Shown here piece after piece: positions 36,131 to 45,725 of a DNA stretch of 64,000 nucleotides; the first letter of the stretch is position 1, and each line of letters opens with the position of its first letter. Source of the stretch: JABMNT01 sp048262655 (GTDB lineage Bacteria; Pseudomonadota; Alphaproteobacteria; Rhodospirillales; Casp-alpha2). The notes under the pieces are model-generated. The model was not told where the DNA came from and made no database searches. It worked only from the letters and a program-made list of their open reading frames with translations. The stretch spans positions 1 through 64,000 of the forward strand of contig JBLXEY010000004.1 of NCBI GenBank assembly GCA_048262655.1, in the 5' to 3' direction. The position numbers and the translations under genes were made by a program.

Positions 36131-37869
36131 TGTGTGGCATATGCGGATTTGTTGGCCCTCGGGACAATCAGCGCCTTAAAAAGATGACCAACATCATGCG
36201 CCATCGGGGGCCGGATGCCATTGGGTTTCATGAAGCGGATAAATGCTCATTAGGCCACGTGCGCCTTTCTGTAATTGATTTATCAAATTCCTCTAGCCAG
36301 CCCATGGTTCATAACGACACCCAAGTGGCCATTTCCTATAATGGGGAAATCTATAATTTCAAAGAACTTCGCGCCGAATTAAAGAGTGCCGGGATCGGGT
36401 TTGTCAGTGACGGCGACACAGAGGTTGTTCTTCAAGCTTATTTATTTTGGGGTGAATCCTTTGTCAGCAAACTTGATGGTATGTTCGCGATCGCCATTTG
36501 GGATCCTCGGACAGATACGCTCCTGCTTTTTAGGGACCGATTTGGGAAAAAGCCCCTGTTTTATTTCCACCACAAGGATGGTGTTGTTTTTGGCTCCGAG
36601 ATAAAGTCCATCCTTTCATCTGGTCTTGTTCCGAAGTCTGTGAACGAAAGTGCATATTTTACCTACCTGTCCTTGCAGTATTGTCTCGATAGCGAAGGTA
36701 TTATTCAGGGCCTTGAAAAACTCGCTCCTGCTTCTTGCGTAAAATTCAAGGTCTCAAACCATACCGTTTCTGAGCCAGAAGTGACCACATATTGGCAGTT
36801 GGCAGATCATCCAACCCCAGAGCTTTCGGGGAACAAGACGGAAGACTTGCTTCATCTATTGCGAAATTCGGTTAAAAAACGCCTGTTATCTGATGTTGAT
36901 TTAGGTGTCTTGTTATCTGGCGGTATCGATTCAAGTGCGGTCTCTGTGTTAATGGCCGAAGAAACAAATGTTCCGATCAATACATTTACGATTGGCTTCG
37001 GCAGTGAGGATGATGAATTTCCCTATGCCCGGATGGTTGCTAGTCAGATAGGTTCCAAACATCAAGAACTTGAAATTTCCCTAGAGGATATCCTCGAAAA
37101 CTTGCCAAAAATTGTTTGGTATCTGGACGAGCCTCTTGCTGACGGAGGAGGCATCGCAACTTACTTTGCCGCCCGCGAGCTCAAAAAGCACATTTCAGTG
37201 GTGCTGGTTGGTGAAGGCGGTGACGAGTTATTCGGTGGTTATAGCTGGCACAAGCTGGGCACGGGCGTTCAAAAGTTTATTCCGGAACAGTTGCGGCGCA
37301 GCTTGTATTTTTATCTGAATAGCTTCGCACCCCCTTACATTTTTAATGAAGCCAAACGCGAAATTTATGACTTGTTTGAGTTGGAGCCAGAAGAAACGGA
37401 GGGAGATTTTTTTAAAAAGATGACAAATTTTGAACGATTAAATCTTCTGCCGAACAGTTTGCTGATGAAGGTGGACCGAATGACAATGGCGCATGGTGTT
37501 GAAGCAAGGATTCCTTTCCTGGACGAAGACTTGTTAAAATTCGTGACGCAACTTGAGGGGCGGGAAAGGTCAGGAAAACGGATCTTAAAACAAGCATTGT
37601 CGGGCTTGATACCACAACAAATTCTATCGAGAAAAAAGCAAGGTTTACGCATGCCCTTTACCAGTTGGTACAAGGAGGAGTTGACGCAGCAATGCAGAGA
37701 ACTTTTACTGGATGAAAACGCTTATGCTCGGCGTATATTTTCAACTGAGCAACTGGAAAATTTATTTAAACCCGCACACATACCTTTTGCACGCTACCGA
37801 AATGAAGCGACAATTTGGCGGATGACGTTATTTGAATATTGGACGCAGAATGTCCTGACCGTGGGCTAA
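36130..37869 (+). CDS. AsnB-type glutamine-dependent amidotransferase
   Basis: A 579-residue class II amidotransferase. Cys2 in MCGICGFVG is the glutaminase nucleophile, followed by MRHRGPDAIGF and AISYNGEIYNFKELR. The ATP pyrophosphatase domain has LLSGGIDSSAVSVL (about 260), VLVGEGGDELFGGY and KVDRMTMAHGVEARIPFLD. It is shorter than standard asparagine synthetase B (about 620-640). Genes of this type in polysaccharide loci are usually thought to amidate sugar acids or other carboxylates rather than make asparagine. It is translationally coupled to the upstream GT4 gene. Confidence 0.85.
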   Translation: MCGICGFVGPRDNQRLKKMTNIMRHRGPDAIGFHEADKCSLGHVRLSVIDLSNSSSQPMVHNDTQVAISYNGEIYNFKELRAELKSAGIGFVSDGDTEVVLQAYLFWGESFVSKLDGMFAIAIWDPRTDTLLLFRDRFGKKPLFYFHHKDGVVFGSEIKSILSSGLVPKSVNESAYFTYLSLQYCLDSEGIIQGLEKLAPASCVKFKVSNHTVSEPEVTTYWQLADHPTPELSGNKTEDLLHLLRNSVKKRLLSDVDLGVLLSGGIDSSAVSVLMAEETNVPINTFTIGFGSEDDEFPYARMVASQIGSKHQELEISLEDILENLPKIVWYLDEPLADGGGIATYFAARELKKHISVVLVGEGGDELFGGYSWHKLGTGVQKFIPEQLRRSLYFYLNSFAPPYIFNEAKREIYDLFELEPEETEGDFFKKMTNFERLNLLPNSLLMKVDRMTMAHGVEARIPFLDEDLLKFVTQLEGRERSGKRILKQALSGLIPQQILSRKKQGLRMPFTSWYKEELTQQCRELLLDENAYARRIFSTEQLENLFKPAHIPFARYRNEATIWRMTLFEYWTQNVLTVG

Positions 37870-37892
37870 AGCAAGGTAACATCGGATGAGAC

Positions 37893-39053
37893 TCAGATGT
37901 CTTTGAAAAAGGTCTTATTGTATTTTGATAAGTAGGTTTTCAAGAACCCTGTTCTGTTTTCACTGTGAAATACAAACCATCTAATTAAATCACTAAAATC
38001 AGTTAATACCGACGCCCCAACTTCGCATTGCAGAAAACATTCTTTACAGCTTTTCAGTTTTGTCAGTTTTTCAACGGTTTCGTCGCTGGTCATAACATCG
38101 TCTAAACTGCGTTGTTTGATATTTCCGAACGTCTCATCAAGGATCAGGCAGGGGCGGATGTCGCCATAGGGGTCGACCACAATCGATGTTCGACCGGAAT
38201 AACAGGTAAGCTCTCTTTTGCGTTTTCCAAGCAATTGGAGGCGGACGTTATCCATATAATAGTGGTAATCAAATGTCTTCAATTTCTGAATGATGTTTAG
38301 GCGCTCATCCTCAGTAAAAGCGGTTGCGCTGTTATCGGCGTTATCAAAGTAGTCACCTTCTTCCGCCAAAAAGCAGGAAAATTCACAACCCAGTTCTTTG
38401 CACACTCTTTCGACTTCGGGGATTTGCTCAATATTTTCAGAAGAGATGGTCAGGCCGACCGTGATTTCCTTAATTCCAATTTCTTTAGACTGTTTTATCG
38501 TGGTTAGGGCCTTTTCATAGGCTCCGGCAACGCCGCGGACTTTTGCATGTGTTTCGCCAACGCCATCCAGCGAAACGGCCAGACCAATATCTGGATATAT
38601 GTCGTATATTTTCTGAATCATTTTGAGTTGGACTTTAGGAAACAAACCGTGCGTTTGAATGCCTATTCGGGTTTTCGGATACTCTTTTCGTAAATAGGAA
38701 AAGAGGTCCGGAAGGTCTTGTTTTAACGTCGGCTCGCCACCGGTAATACCTATATTCTTCAGTTTGCGCAGACGATGTTTGTTCTTTTCAAAAAAATCAA
38801 TGATATCTGGAATCGTTAATTCCCGTTTGAACGCCGTTTTATCTTCCTTATTAATTTTCCAGATATCACACATCGAGCATCTGGCGTTGCAAGAATAGGT
38901 GATCGGAAAGTTAATGTATTGAATGTCGAAAGGTTTATCGGTAGCAAACTTGTACTTGTTTATTGCTGTTTCGATCAGTTTTCCGATTATTTTTCTAATA
39001 ACGAGCACAAGGAATCCCCCAAGGGCGACCAAAAAAATGTTAATCGTACCCAA
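37893..39053 (-). CDS. Radical SAM protein with SPASM domain, membrane-anchored
   Basis: A 386-residue protein. An N-terminal hydrophobic helix (NIFLVALGGFLVLVI) precedes the radical-SAM core with Cys55, Cys59 and Cys62 in CNARCSMC, then GITGGEPTLK (SAM-binding) and GLAVSLDGVGETH. The C-terminal SPASM segment has CYSGRTSIVVDPYGDIRPC and CKECFLQCEVG, ligating extra iron-sulfur clusters. SPASM enzymes modify peptides, glycans or protein residues. No small precursor peptide gene was found beside it, so a glycan or lipid target is more likely here. It follows the GT4 gene by 118 bp on the same strand. Confidence 0.82.
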   Translation of the reverse strand: MGTINIFLVALGGFLVLVIRKIIGKLIETAINKYKFATDKPFDIQYINFPITYSCNARCSMCDIWKINKEDKTAFKRELTIPDIIDFFEKNKHRLRKLKNIGITGGEPTLKQDLPDLFSYLRKEYPKTRIGIQTHGLFPKVQLKMIQKIYDIYPDIGLAVSLDGVGETHAKVRGVAGAYEKALTTIKQSKEIGIKEITVGLTISSENIEQIPEVERVCKELGCEFSCFLAEEGDYFDNADNSATAFTEDERLNIIQKLKTFDYHYYMDNVRLQLLGKRKRELTCYSGRTSIVVDPYGDIRPCLILDETFGNIKQRSLDDVMTSDETVEKLTKLKSCKECFLQCEVGASVLTDFSDLIRWFVFHSENRTGFLKTYLSKYNKTFFKDI

Positions 39054-39171
39054 CTTCAGATAGCGATGAGCATCTGTTAATACAAGAGCGGAATGGCCCC
39101 GCCAAGCCCTTCGTCGTTACGGTCAGAACCTTAAGGTGCACGGCTTTTCCCGGTTCGATAGCGCGCGTGAC

Positions 39172-40320
39172 TTATGAGTACCACTTGGTAATGGCCTCGA
39201 CGTTATCTTCCGAATATTTTGTTTCAGCAAACGGCCGACATGCAAGCCGGAGTTTTTCATATTCATCCGGGTTCTTACTCAGTCGCAGAATTGAATTTTT
39301 AATATTCTCAACGGTTGGCTCCGTAAGGTTAGAGACTTCGGGGCTAATGGCTTCCGTTATCCCGCCGCGATTAGATCCGACCACCGGCGTGCCACAAGAC
39401 ACCGCCTCCATAATCACCCTGCCGTATCCTTCTTCGTAAAGTGACGGGATACATAGAAGGTCCGCCGCTGCAAAGTACTCTGGCATTTTTTGGTTGGGGA
39501 TTGATCCCATATATTGGATATTGCCGTGTTTGTGGTTTGCCTCATTCAGCTCGTTTTCCAGGGGCCCCGTTCCGATAAAGACAAAATGGATATTTGGCAG
39601 TTGACGTGCCACTTCCAGCAATACCCGGACGCCCTTTTTTTCAATAAGTCGGCCCGCAAATAGGACTGTAAAAGTCGATGGGAGCTGCAGAGTTTGTTTC
39701 ATCTGCGGTCTGTCACGCTCTCTGAAGTGTTCCAGATCAAGCCAGTATCGGTAATTATCCAGCTTGTTTTTTTGAATGCCAAAACTTTGCGTTTCAACAT
39801 ACATCACGTCAGAAACGCAGAACGACCTGTCCATTCGCTCGCTGATCCATTTAATAAGTTTAGGGGTCGTTGCCTTTGGATCAAATTCGTATACGGCGTG
39901 AAAAGTCATGAAAAGTTTTTTGCGCGGGAAAAAAAATCTCAGAACCAAGCCCATAACCGCAGCATTCAAACCTTGAGCATGGATGATCTGTATATCTTTA
40001 TGATTTGTCACCAGGAACCAGAACGCGCGGAGAAGCAGGTATGGTGTGAGATACAAAAAGTCGAGAAGGGGGTATTTTTCGAGTTTGTGAAACAGGTTTT
40101 TGCCAAACCATTTGTATCGCCTGACGTTTACATGTCGGCCGTAGCTTTCCTTTGATTGCCAGCTGACATCGGATGTGATTGGTGAATAGGTCTGGACAAA
40201 TATGTTGTAACCTCGTCGATCCAGCGCTTTTACAAGATCGTCCAGATGAGTTTCAACACCCCCAATATTTGGGCTGAAGAACGGGGTTAAAATCAAAACG
40301 CCAATGCTTTTGTCAGTCAT
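39172..40320 (-). CDS. Glycosyltransferase family 4
   Basis: A 382-residue GT-B enzyme: VLILTPFFSPNIGGVETHLD at the N-terminus (donor-side glycine loop), IIHAQGLNAAVMGLVL, TVLFAGRLIEKKGVRVLLEV and PSLYEEGYGRVIMEAVSCGT (E-x7-E variant). Its ATG overlaps the end of the upstream GT2 gene by 8 bp. It belongs to a minus-strand operon DUF2079 protein, GT2, GT4 and probably the SPASM radical-SAM gene. Confidence 0.85.
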   Translation of the reverse strand: MTDKSIGVLILTPFFSPNIGGVETHLDDLVKALDRRGYNIFVQTYSPITSDVSWQSKESYGRHVNVRRYKWFGKNLFHKLEKYPLLDFLYLTPYLLLRAFWFLVTNHKDIQIIHAQGLNAAVMGLVLRFFFPRKKLFMTFHAVYEFDPKATTPKLIKWISERMDRSFCVSDVMYVETQSFGIQKNKLDNYRYWLDLEHFRERDRPQMKQTLQLPSTFTVLFAGRLIEKKGVRVLLEVARQLPNIHFVFIGTGPLENELNEANHKHGNIQYMGSIPNQKMPEYFAAADLLCIPSLYEEGYGRVIMEAVSCGTPVVGSNRGGITEAISPEVSNLTEPTVENIKNSILRLSKNPDEYEKLRLACRPFAETKYSEDNVEAITKWYS

Positions 40321-41161
40321 TGTTGCGTCTCAAGAAAGTGAGTCCAACCATAAATCTCAAAAAATACATGCCAATTGCCATTACGGGATGGCGCAACAGA
40401 CTTTTCCATTTTCCATTTTCAATAAACACCCCGAAAAATCGATACCAAACTGAAAATTGGCGGACAACATCAGGATCGTCTTTCCCCCATTTTGAGATGT
40501 AACGATCAAATGAACTTGCGTAATAGGCTTTCTTTTTCAAATAGGCGGAGAGCTGAAATTCTTCTTCATGGTGATGGATTGGTGTTTTAACCAACACCGT
40601 ATTCCCGGTCTGGCGGAATTTTTTATCCAAATCCCAATCCTCAGGCCCCGACATGCTTTCATCAAATCCCCCGGTTGTTTCAAAGGCATCGCGTCTGAAA
40701 AACCGAACGCAATCGATCACCGTGGCATCATAGAACCCTCTTTCAAAACGGCGCACGCGGCTAAAGAAACGTGTTCCCATAATGATTTCGGATATGTGAG
40801 CTGCGACGACCCCCTGATCGGCCTCTAGCGCTTCGACGCAATCTCGGATGACGTGTTGCGTCAGTGTCATGTCGGCATCCAGATAGAGCGCGTACTTTCC
40901 GGTTCCTGCGCGAATGCCAAAATTCCTTTGCGCCGATCGTTCGGGCCCTTTATCAAAAACCTTTTCGGTAAACTTCTGTGCCAAGGTTTTGGTTTCGTCG
41001 TTCGAACCATTATCAACAACGATTATTTCAATTTTATCTGAAGGATAGGACTGATTGTGAACAGACTCGAGGCAACTAACAATATTGGCGGCTTCATTTC
41101 GCGTCGTAAGTACGACGCTGACGCAAGGTAAATTTAGAGAGGCTGTTTGGGGTTCTGTCAT
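40313..41161 (-). CDS. Glycosyltransferase family 2
   Basis: A 282-residue GT-A enzyme: SVVLTTRNEAANIVSCLESV, IIVVDNGSNDET, YALYLDADMTLTQHVIRDC (D-x-D metal site) and GGFDESMSGPEDWDLDKKF (E-D motif). A basic hydrophobic C-terminus (MAIGMYFLRFMVGLTFLRR) may attach it to the membrane. It lies 34 bp behind the DUF2079 gene and overlaps the GT4 gene. The product is unknown. Confidence 0.85.
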   Translation of the reverse strand: MTEPQTASLNLPCVSVVLTTRNEAANIVSCLESVHNQSYPSDKIEIIVVDNGSNDETKTLAQKFTEKVFDKGPERSAQRNFGIRAGTGKYALYLDADMTLTQHVIRDCVEALEADQGVVAAHISEIIMGTRFFSRVRRFERGFYDATVIDCVRFFRRDAFETTGGFDESMSGPEDWDLDKKFRQTGNTVLVKTPIHHHEEEFQLSAYLKKKAYYASSFDRYISKWGKDDPDVVRQFSVWYRFFGVFIENGKWKSLLRHPVMAIGMYFLRFMVGLTFLRRNND

Positions 41162-41195
41162 TTTAGTTTTTCAAATGACAAGATCGATGGTGTTA

Positions 41196-42734
41196 CTAAT
41201 TTGCGCCATTTTTTTGGAGGATGATTATCCCGTCCTTTGAGTAGAGCGTTTTATAGGCTTCATTTGCATTGGCTAATATATCCTTAAATTTCTTAACAAA
41301 TTCATCATCCGTGCATTTTCCGTAAAACCACTCACAGCCTTTGTCACCAATGTATAAAGGTCGGTTCAAGTCAACGACAACATAATCTGCGGAAAATAAT
41401 TTTACAGGAAATGGCCCTTGCTTTTTGACCAGCCGAATTGGAGATACGTTATCGGTGCTGTTAAGGGTAAACGGCTGTAAGATGCCGTTGGGAAAGACCA
41501 TCATATGATTGCGCTCGGAAAGATAAGGCGAAACGATGGTGTTTTGAACAGAGACCACAATGTCATAGCCTTCGGGAATATAGGTGCGAATTGCCTTTTT
41601 TAGGGCAAGGTCATTTTCCGTTTGATAATAGGCTGAATAGCCATACTGCCAGAGTTTGTCTGTCCAAAATAGTCGGCTAATCGGAGAAGGTGACAGGGCC
41701 ACATGGGCAGCAACTAAGCCCCCTAAAACAAAACCGGGGACACTGCGCTTGAACCCTATTTTATGCAGTAGGCGTTTAAATTTCGGGAGGCCGATTGCAA
41801 AGGCAAATATAAGGGGCGGAACAGCACCCAGACTGTAATGGTATTTGTATCCGTAATAATTATCCAATTGCGAGAGCAGAGAGATCGCGATGGGCGGCAG
41901 CGCGATTATCAGATATCGAGGCGCAAGTAGGGGAATCAAACCAAGAGCGCCCAATAATGTTCCTAAATAAAGTAATTTACGCGGCGTATGGGCAATTTCA
42001 GACAGAACCTCAAACGGGTGTGTCAGGAGGAAAACCAGCATCGACGGGAGATCCGGTCCCATCCATGTGTAGGCCCCGCCGCCGGTGAGGGCTCCGGCCT
42101 CTGACCCCAATGTAATGCCTGGCAATACGATACGAATAGACCAGAGAAACCAACTGGCACCGATCAGGGATAATACGGACATCATGACGTATTTTTTACG
42201 AAATACACCGAGATAAAGGCCACATGCGATGGTTTGCAGGGCAAACGGTTCTTTGATGAGAACCAGAGATGCGGCTGCGAACGCGGCCAGCCGGTATCGC
42301 CCGCCATGATCGAAAAAGAGAAAAAGGAAAAGTGCGACAACAGCCAAGTGATCGATATGGAAATCAAACAAGGCCCCATACCAAATTGGAAAATACAAAC
42401 CATAGGCAAGCGCCGCGACAGCCCCAAATCGCTTAAACAGCCCGATCACTGGCAAGGATAACAGTACTGCTTGAGACGCCAAAAGGAAGCCGGCTGCCCA
42501 ATTACCTAAGACATTATAGATAACCCCGTAGACCAGGAGCAGAGGTTGTACATGGCCATCAAAGGCGCGCCACCACTGCCCGTGGACTCCAATATTGTAG
42601 ATGTTGTTCTGAAACAGACCCAGATCATGGAACGAGACATGGAGGGTATGGGACTTTAATAAAGCCATTCCTCCGAGGAGAATGCTAAAACACCCGAAAC
42701 CGAGCCATGCCAGATGTGTGCGGGAGATATTCAA
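41196..42734 (-). CDS. DUF2079 polytopic membrane protein
   Basis: A 512-residue protein with about 10-12 membrane spans and the DUF2079 pattern: SFHDLGLFQNNIYN near residue 35, FDGHVQPLLLVYG, FPIWYGALFDFHIDHLAVVA and a C-terminal extracytoplasmic region. The architecture, with an acidic first loop, resembles GT-C glycosyltransferases that use polyprenyl-phosphate sugars, but the function of the family is not known. The start is a TTG at 42734. It is the first gene of the minus-strand operon with GT2 and GT4 enzymes. Confidence 0.75.
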   Translation of the reverse strand: MNISRTHLAWLGFGCFSILLGGMALLKSHTLHVSFHDLGLFQNNIYNIGVHGQWWRAFDGHVQPLLLVYGVIYNVLGNWAAGFLLASQAVLLSLPVIGLFKRFGAVAALAYGLYFPIWYGALFDFHIDHLAVVALFLFLFFDHGGRYRLAAFAAASLVLIKEPFALQTIACGLYLGVFRKKYVMMSVLSLIGASWFLWSIRIVLPGITLGSEAGALTGGGAYTWMGPDLPSMLVFLLTHPFEVLSEIAHTPRKLLYLGTLLGALGLIPLLAPRYLIIALPPIAISLLSQLDNYYGYKYHYSLGAVPPLIFAFAIGLPKFKRLLHKIGFKRSVPGFVLGGLVAAHVALSPSPISRLFWTDKLWQYGYSAYYQTENDLALKKAIRTYIPEGYDIVVSVQNTIVSPYLSERNHMMVFPNGILQPFTLNSTDNVSPIRLVKKQGPFPVKLFSADYVVVDLNRPLYIGDKGCEWFYGKCTDDEFVKKFKDILANANEAYKTLYSKDGIIILQKNGAN

Positions 42735-42921
42735 AGCAGTCTATGGGTCCAGATTAATTGTCACATCAACGAATTTTAGGTGACAGAACCCTATCATTAA
42801 AATAAACGGTGTGACAGACTTCTGCGGCATGAACGTAAGGGGGCTGTATACAACTCTGCGCTCTAAAAAGATAACATGACCGGATTAACGGCATGTTCAG
42901 GATTAAGTCTTCGAAAATCGA

Positions 42922-43881
42922 ATGAATTCCAAAACATTATATCGTCTACTTCTCTTCGTCACTGTAATGCTTTCGAGCGTGACTCTGGTTGGCTTTACTG
43001 GCGATCTGTATTGGGCGTTTGACCTTTTTTCGCATTTTCGAGTGCAGTATTACCTGATCGGGGGCGTGGTCTTTGTATTTGCCCTCCTTGTCCGATCCGG
43101 CAAAGCGGCAACGCTTGCACTGTTTCTGGTGATGGTAAATGGTATTTGTATTGTGCCGTATTCAGACGTTACGTCCTTGTTTACAGGCGCGGAGCACACG
43201 CCGAGTTCTCAGAAAGCCGTAAACTTGAACCTGTCGATGAAAAACACGGACTATCAAGCCGTATCGAACTTTTTGCGCGCAGAAAGCCCCGATATAGCGG
43301 CATTTCAGGAAGTCACCGGCGACTGGCACAACTTTTTAGACACCATGGATGACCTTTATCCCTACCGGATCATTCGCCATTACCCACGACAACACGGTCT
43401 CGCCATTCTTTCGAAAGTGCCGTTGAGTAACTTTAGAGAAAGTTTTTATGCTGAAGGCAGCTTTCCGATCATGTCGGTAACTGTAAATTTTCCTGAAATG
43501 GCTGTGAGTTTGCTGGTTACTCATTTTCGTGACCCCAGTAACCAGCTGGCGGCAAAGATACGAGATCAAAGCATGACGGGTCTCATTGATAGAATAAAGG
43601 TGATCGACGGGCCGTTAATCCTTATGGCGGACCTGAATATGACTCCGTGGTCCCGTTTCTTCAAACGTTTAGCTGACGATGTTATGCTTGAGGCTCAGGC
43701 ACAGCGTTCGCCCGCAACGTGGCCGACGTTTTTTTGGCCAATGCGTATTCCGATTGATTATATTTTAACCCGAGGCAGCATCCGCATTCTTAAAAAATGG
43801 ACAGGACCCTATGTCGGCTCAGATCACTTTCCTTTGGTTGCATCCTTCCGCCTTCAGAGGAAAAAGATGCCAACTGATTAA
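42922..43881 (+). CDS. Membrane-bound endonuclease/exonuclease/phosphatase-fold hydrolase
   Basis: A 319-residue protein. Three N-terminal membrane helices (to about residue 85) precede an EEP domain with NLNLSMKNTDY, SPDIAAFQEVTGDW (metal-binding Glu), PLILMADLNMTPWSRFF (D-x-N), IPIDYILTRG and GSDHFPLVASF (catalytic D-H). The family includes phosphodiesterases and phosphatases of nucleic acids, lipids and inositols. The catalytic part would face the periplasm, so DNA repair is unlikely; a lipid or glycan phosphodiester is a better guess. It is divergent from the DUF2079 gene. Confidence 0.8.
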   Translation: MNSKTLYRLLLFVTVMLSSVTLVGFTGDLYWAFDLFSHFRVQYYLIGGVVFVFALLVRSGKAATLALFLVMVNGICIVPYSDVTSLFTGAEHTPSSQKAVNLNLSMKNTDYQAVSNFLRAESPDIAAFQEVTGDWHNFLDTMDDLYPYRIIRHYPRQHGLAILSKVPLSNFRESFYAEGSFPIMSVTVNFPEMAVSLLVTHFRDPSNQLAAKIRDQSMTGLIDRIKVIDGPLILMADLNMTPWSRFFKRLADDVMLEAQAQRSPATWPTFFWPMRIPIDYILTRGSIRILKKWTGPYVGSDHFPLVASFRLQRKKMPTD

Positions 43882-43941
43882 AAGGCTCATTTTCTATTTG
43901 GAATCAAACGACTGCACAAAATAGCAACAATCTTTGTAAGG

Positions 43942-43970
43942 TTGTTTGGGGTCAAATGCTCCTGTATGAT
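43942..43970 (+). promoter_or_regulatory. Candidate promoter ahead of the B12-type radical SAM gene
   Basis: TTGTTT (43942-43947) and TATGAT (43965-43970) are 17 bp apart. The -10 matches five of six positions and the -35 only three. It lies 53 bp before the start codon in the gap after the EEP gene. Confidence 0.3.
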
Positions 43971-44022
43971 TCAAGTCATATAGAATTTGGTTGGCTCCTG
44001 AATTGAAAAAAGTGAACGTCCC

Positions 44023-45627
44023 ATGAAAGTGCTTTTAATTTTCCCGCCCTCTACCATTCAAGGGGAAGATCCGACGATGCCGAGCATCGTTCCGCCCTTG
44101 GGGCTGGCTTATGTCGCCGCATACCTCCGGAAATCAGGGTTTGATGTAGAAGTCTTGGATGCGCGCTCCAAGTCAGGGAACCGCGTTATCATGGAGCGTG
44201 ATAATGTACGTCATTTCGGATTGACTGATGAAGAGCTGCTTGCAGAAATAAAGGCTCATGAACCCGATATTGTCGGTGTGTCGTGCATGTATACGGCTTA
44301 TTCCGATAATGCTCACCGTTGTATTCGTGTGGCAAAAAGCTACAAAGAATCTGTTGTCACCGTAATGGGCGGGGCCCATGCCTCTACCTTTAGCCATCTT
44401 GTCTTGCGGGATCCATATCTGGATGTGGTTGTTCATGGCGAAGGCGAGGTTACTTTTGAAGAATTGGTATCGAAAGTCGCAGCGGGTGAAGATTACCATG
44501 ATATTCAGGGCATATCTTACCGCGGAAGTAATGACGCGCCTAAAAAGAATGCCATAAGACCGTTCGAGCCAAATATCGACGTATTCCCTTTCCCGGCTCG
44601 GGATTTGCTGAATATGGAGCAATATGAAGAAACTTCGACGTCAACGTTTTCCATGCGCCACCCGGCGACAACTCTGATTACCAGCCGTGGCTGCCCGCAG
44701 GCCTGTATTTTTTGTACGATCCAATCTGTTTGGGGCGATCAAAAATGGCGAAGTCGGACCGCGATGAATGTCGTGGATGAGATCGAACAGGTTGTGGATG
44801 AATATGGCATTCGTGAATTTTATATTCTCGACGACAGTGCCGGTGCCTCCAAGCGTCGCTTAAAACAAGTTTGTGAGGAAATTATTCGGCGCAACATCGA
44901 TATCAGATGGACAACACCAAATGGTATCGCGCATTGGACATTGGATGCTGATACACTTGATTTAATGAAGGAATCGGGTTGTTACCGGGTTACCTTCGGG
45001 ATCGAATCAGCGAATTTGGAAACCCGTAAATATTTGGGAAAGCCGTTCCCGCTTGAGCAAGCCGTCGATGTCATCCAGCATGCTAATAAAATTGGCATGT
45101 GGACAATTTGTACAAATATTCTTGGGTTCCCATTTGAAACCAAGGAATCGATCATGGATACGATCGAGTTCAATTGTACGTCTGGTACGGATATGGCTGT
45201 TTTTTATCTTCTCTGCCCACATCCCGGTACGGCCGTCTATGAAGATTTCAAGAAAGCAGGGCTTTTGAATTTTGATAATCAAATGAAACCTGAAGTCTTT
45301 GATAGTGCAACACAAGAATCGCTTGCCATGTCGCTGGCAGGTCGAGGGGCTAACACGGCTCGATTTACGCCAGAGGAACTTAAAGAGTTTGTCGGCCTCG
45401 CAAATAAGCGCTTTTTCATGTCACGATTCGCGCATTTCGGAAACCCCATGACGCTGGCGCGTAAAGCGCGCTCGATAGAGGATGTCCGCTACATGTTGAA
45501 AGTCGGAACCCATGGCGTCAAGCTTGCGACCCGCGCATTTACGGGGAAATTCTTTTCTCAAGACATTACCAAACATAAGCACAAGAATATGAATTACGAA
45601 CAAAGCAGTGCCGGTCGCGAGGCTTAA
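44023..45627 (+). CDS. B12-binding radical SAM enzyme, second
   Basis: A 534-residue enzyme. The N-terminal cobalamin-binding-like domain begins MKVLLIFPPSTIQGEDPTMP, with PPLGLAYVAAYLRKSGFDVE, VVTVMGGAHASTF and DVVVHGEGEVTFEEL. The radical-SAM core has the normal CX3CX2C at Cys224, Cys228 and Cys231 (SRGCPQACIFC), then FYILDDSAGASKRRL and FGIESANLETRKYLGK. These enzymes (relatives of HpnR, HpnJ and P-methylases) methylate or rearrange unactivated carbons. It lies alone, 98 bp upstream of the large envelope operon, and may be co-transcribed with it. The substrate is not known. Confidence 0.85.
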   Translation: MKVLLIFPPSTIQGEDPTMPSIVPPLGLAYVAAYLRKSGFDVEVLDARSKSGNRVIMERDNVRHFGLTDEELLAEIKAHEPDIVGVSCMYTAYSDNAHRCIRVAKSYKESVVTVMGGAHASTFSHLVLRDPYLDVVVHGEGEVTFEELVSKVAAGEDYHDIQGISYRGSNDAPKKNAIRPFEPNIDVFPFPARDLLNMEQYEETSTSTFSMRHPATTLITSRGCPQACIFCTIQSVWGDQKWRSRTAMNVVDEIEQVVDEYGIREFYILDDSAGASKRRLKQVCEEIIRRNIDIRWTTPNGIAHWTLDADTLDLMKESGCYRVTFGIESANLETRKYLGKPFPLEQAVDVIQHANKIGMWTICTNILGFPFETKESIMDTIEFNCTSGTDMAVFYLLCPHPGTAVYEDFKKAGLLNFDNQMKPEVFDSATQESLAMSLAGRGANTARFTPEELKEFVGLANKRFFMSRFAHFGNPMTLARKARSIEDVRYMLKVGTHGVKLATRAFTGKFFSQDITKHKHKNMNYEQSSAGREA

Positions 45628-45725
45628 TTCAGTTGGGGCTTCTCCTGAGCCCAAATTAGGGTTATTTAGTTGCGGAATAGATCTTGTAGCTAAATTGTAA
45701 TCGGGAAACCGCCATTATCGATCGC

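Noticed and set aside
36130..37869. Exosortase/PEP-CTERM-type EPS system suggested by the AsnB-like amidotransferase
   Set aside because: No exosortase, PEP-CTERM protein or associated PrsK/PrsR gene was found in the window.
37893..39053. RiPP-type peptide maturation by the SPASM radical SAM protein
   Set aside because: No short precursor-peptide gene, protease or peptide exporter lies nearby; the surroundings are glycosyltransferases.
45630..45656. Possible terminator after the second B12-type radical SAM gene (TTGGGGCT / AGCCCAA)
   Set aside because: The stem needs a bulge and is not followed by a T-run, so it was not called.
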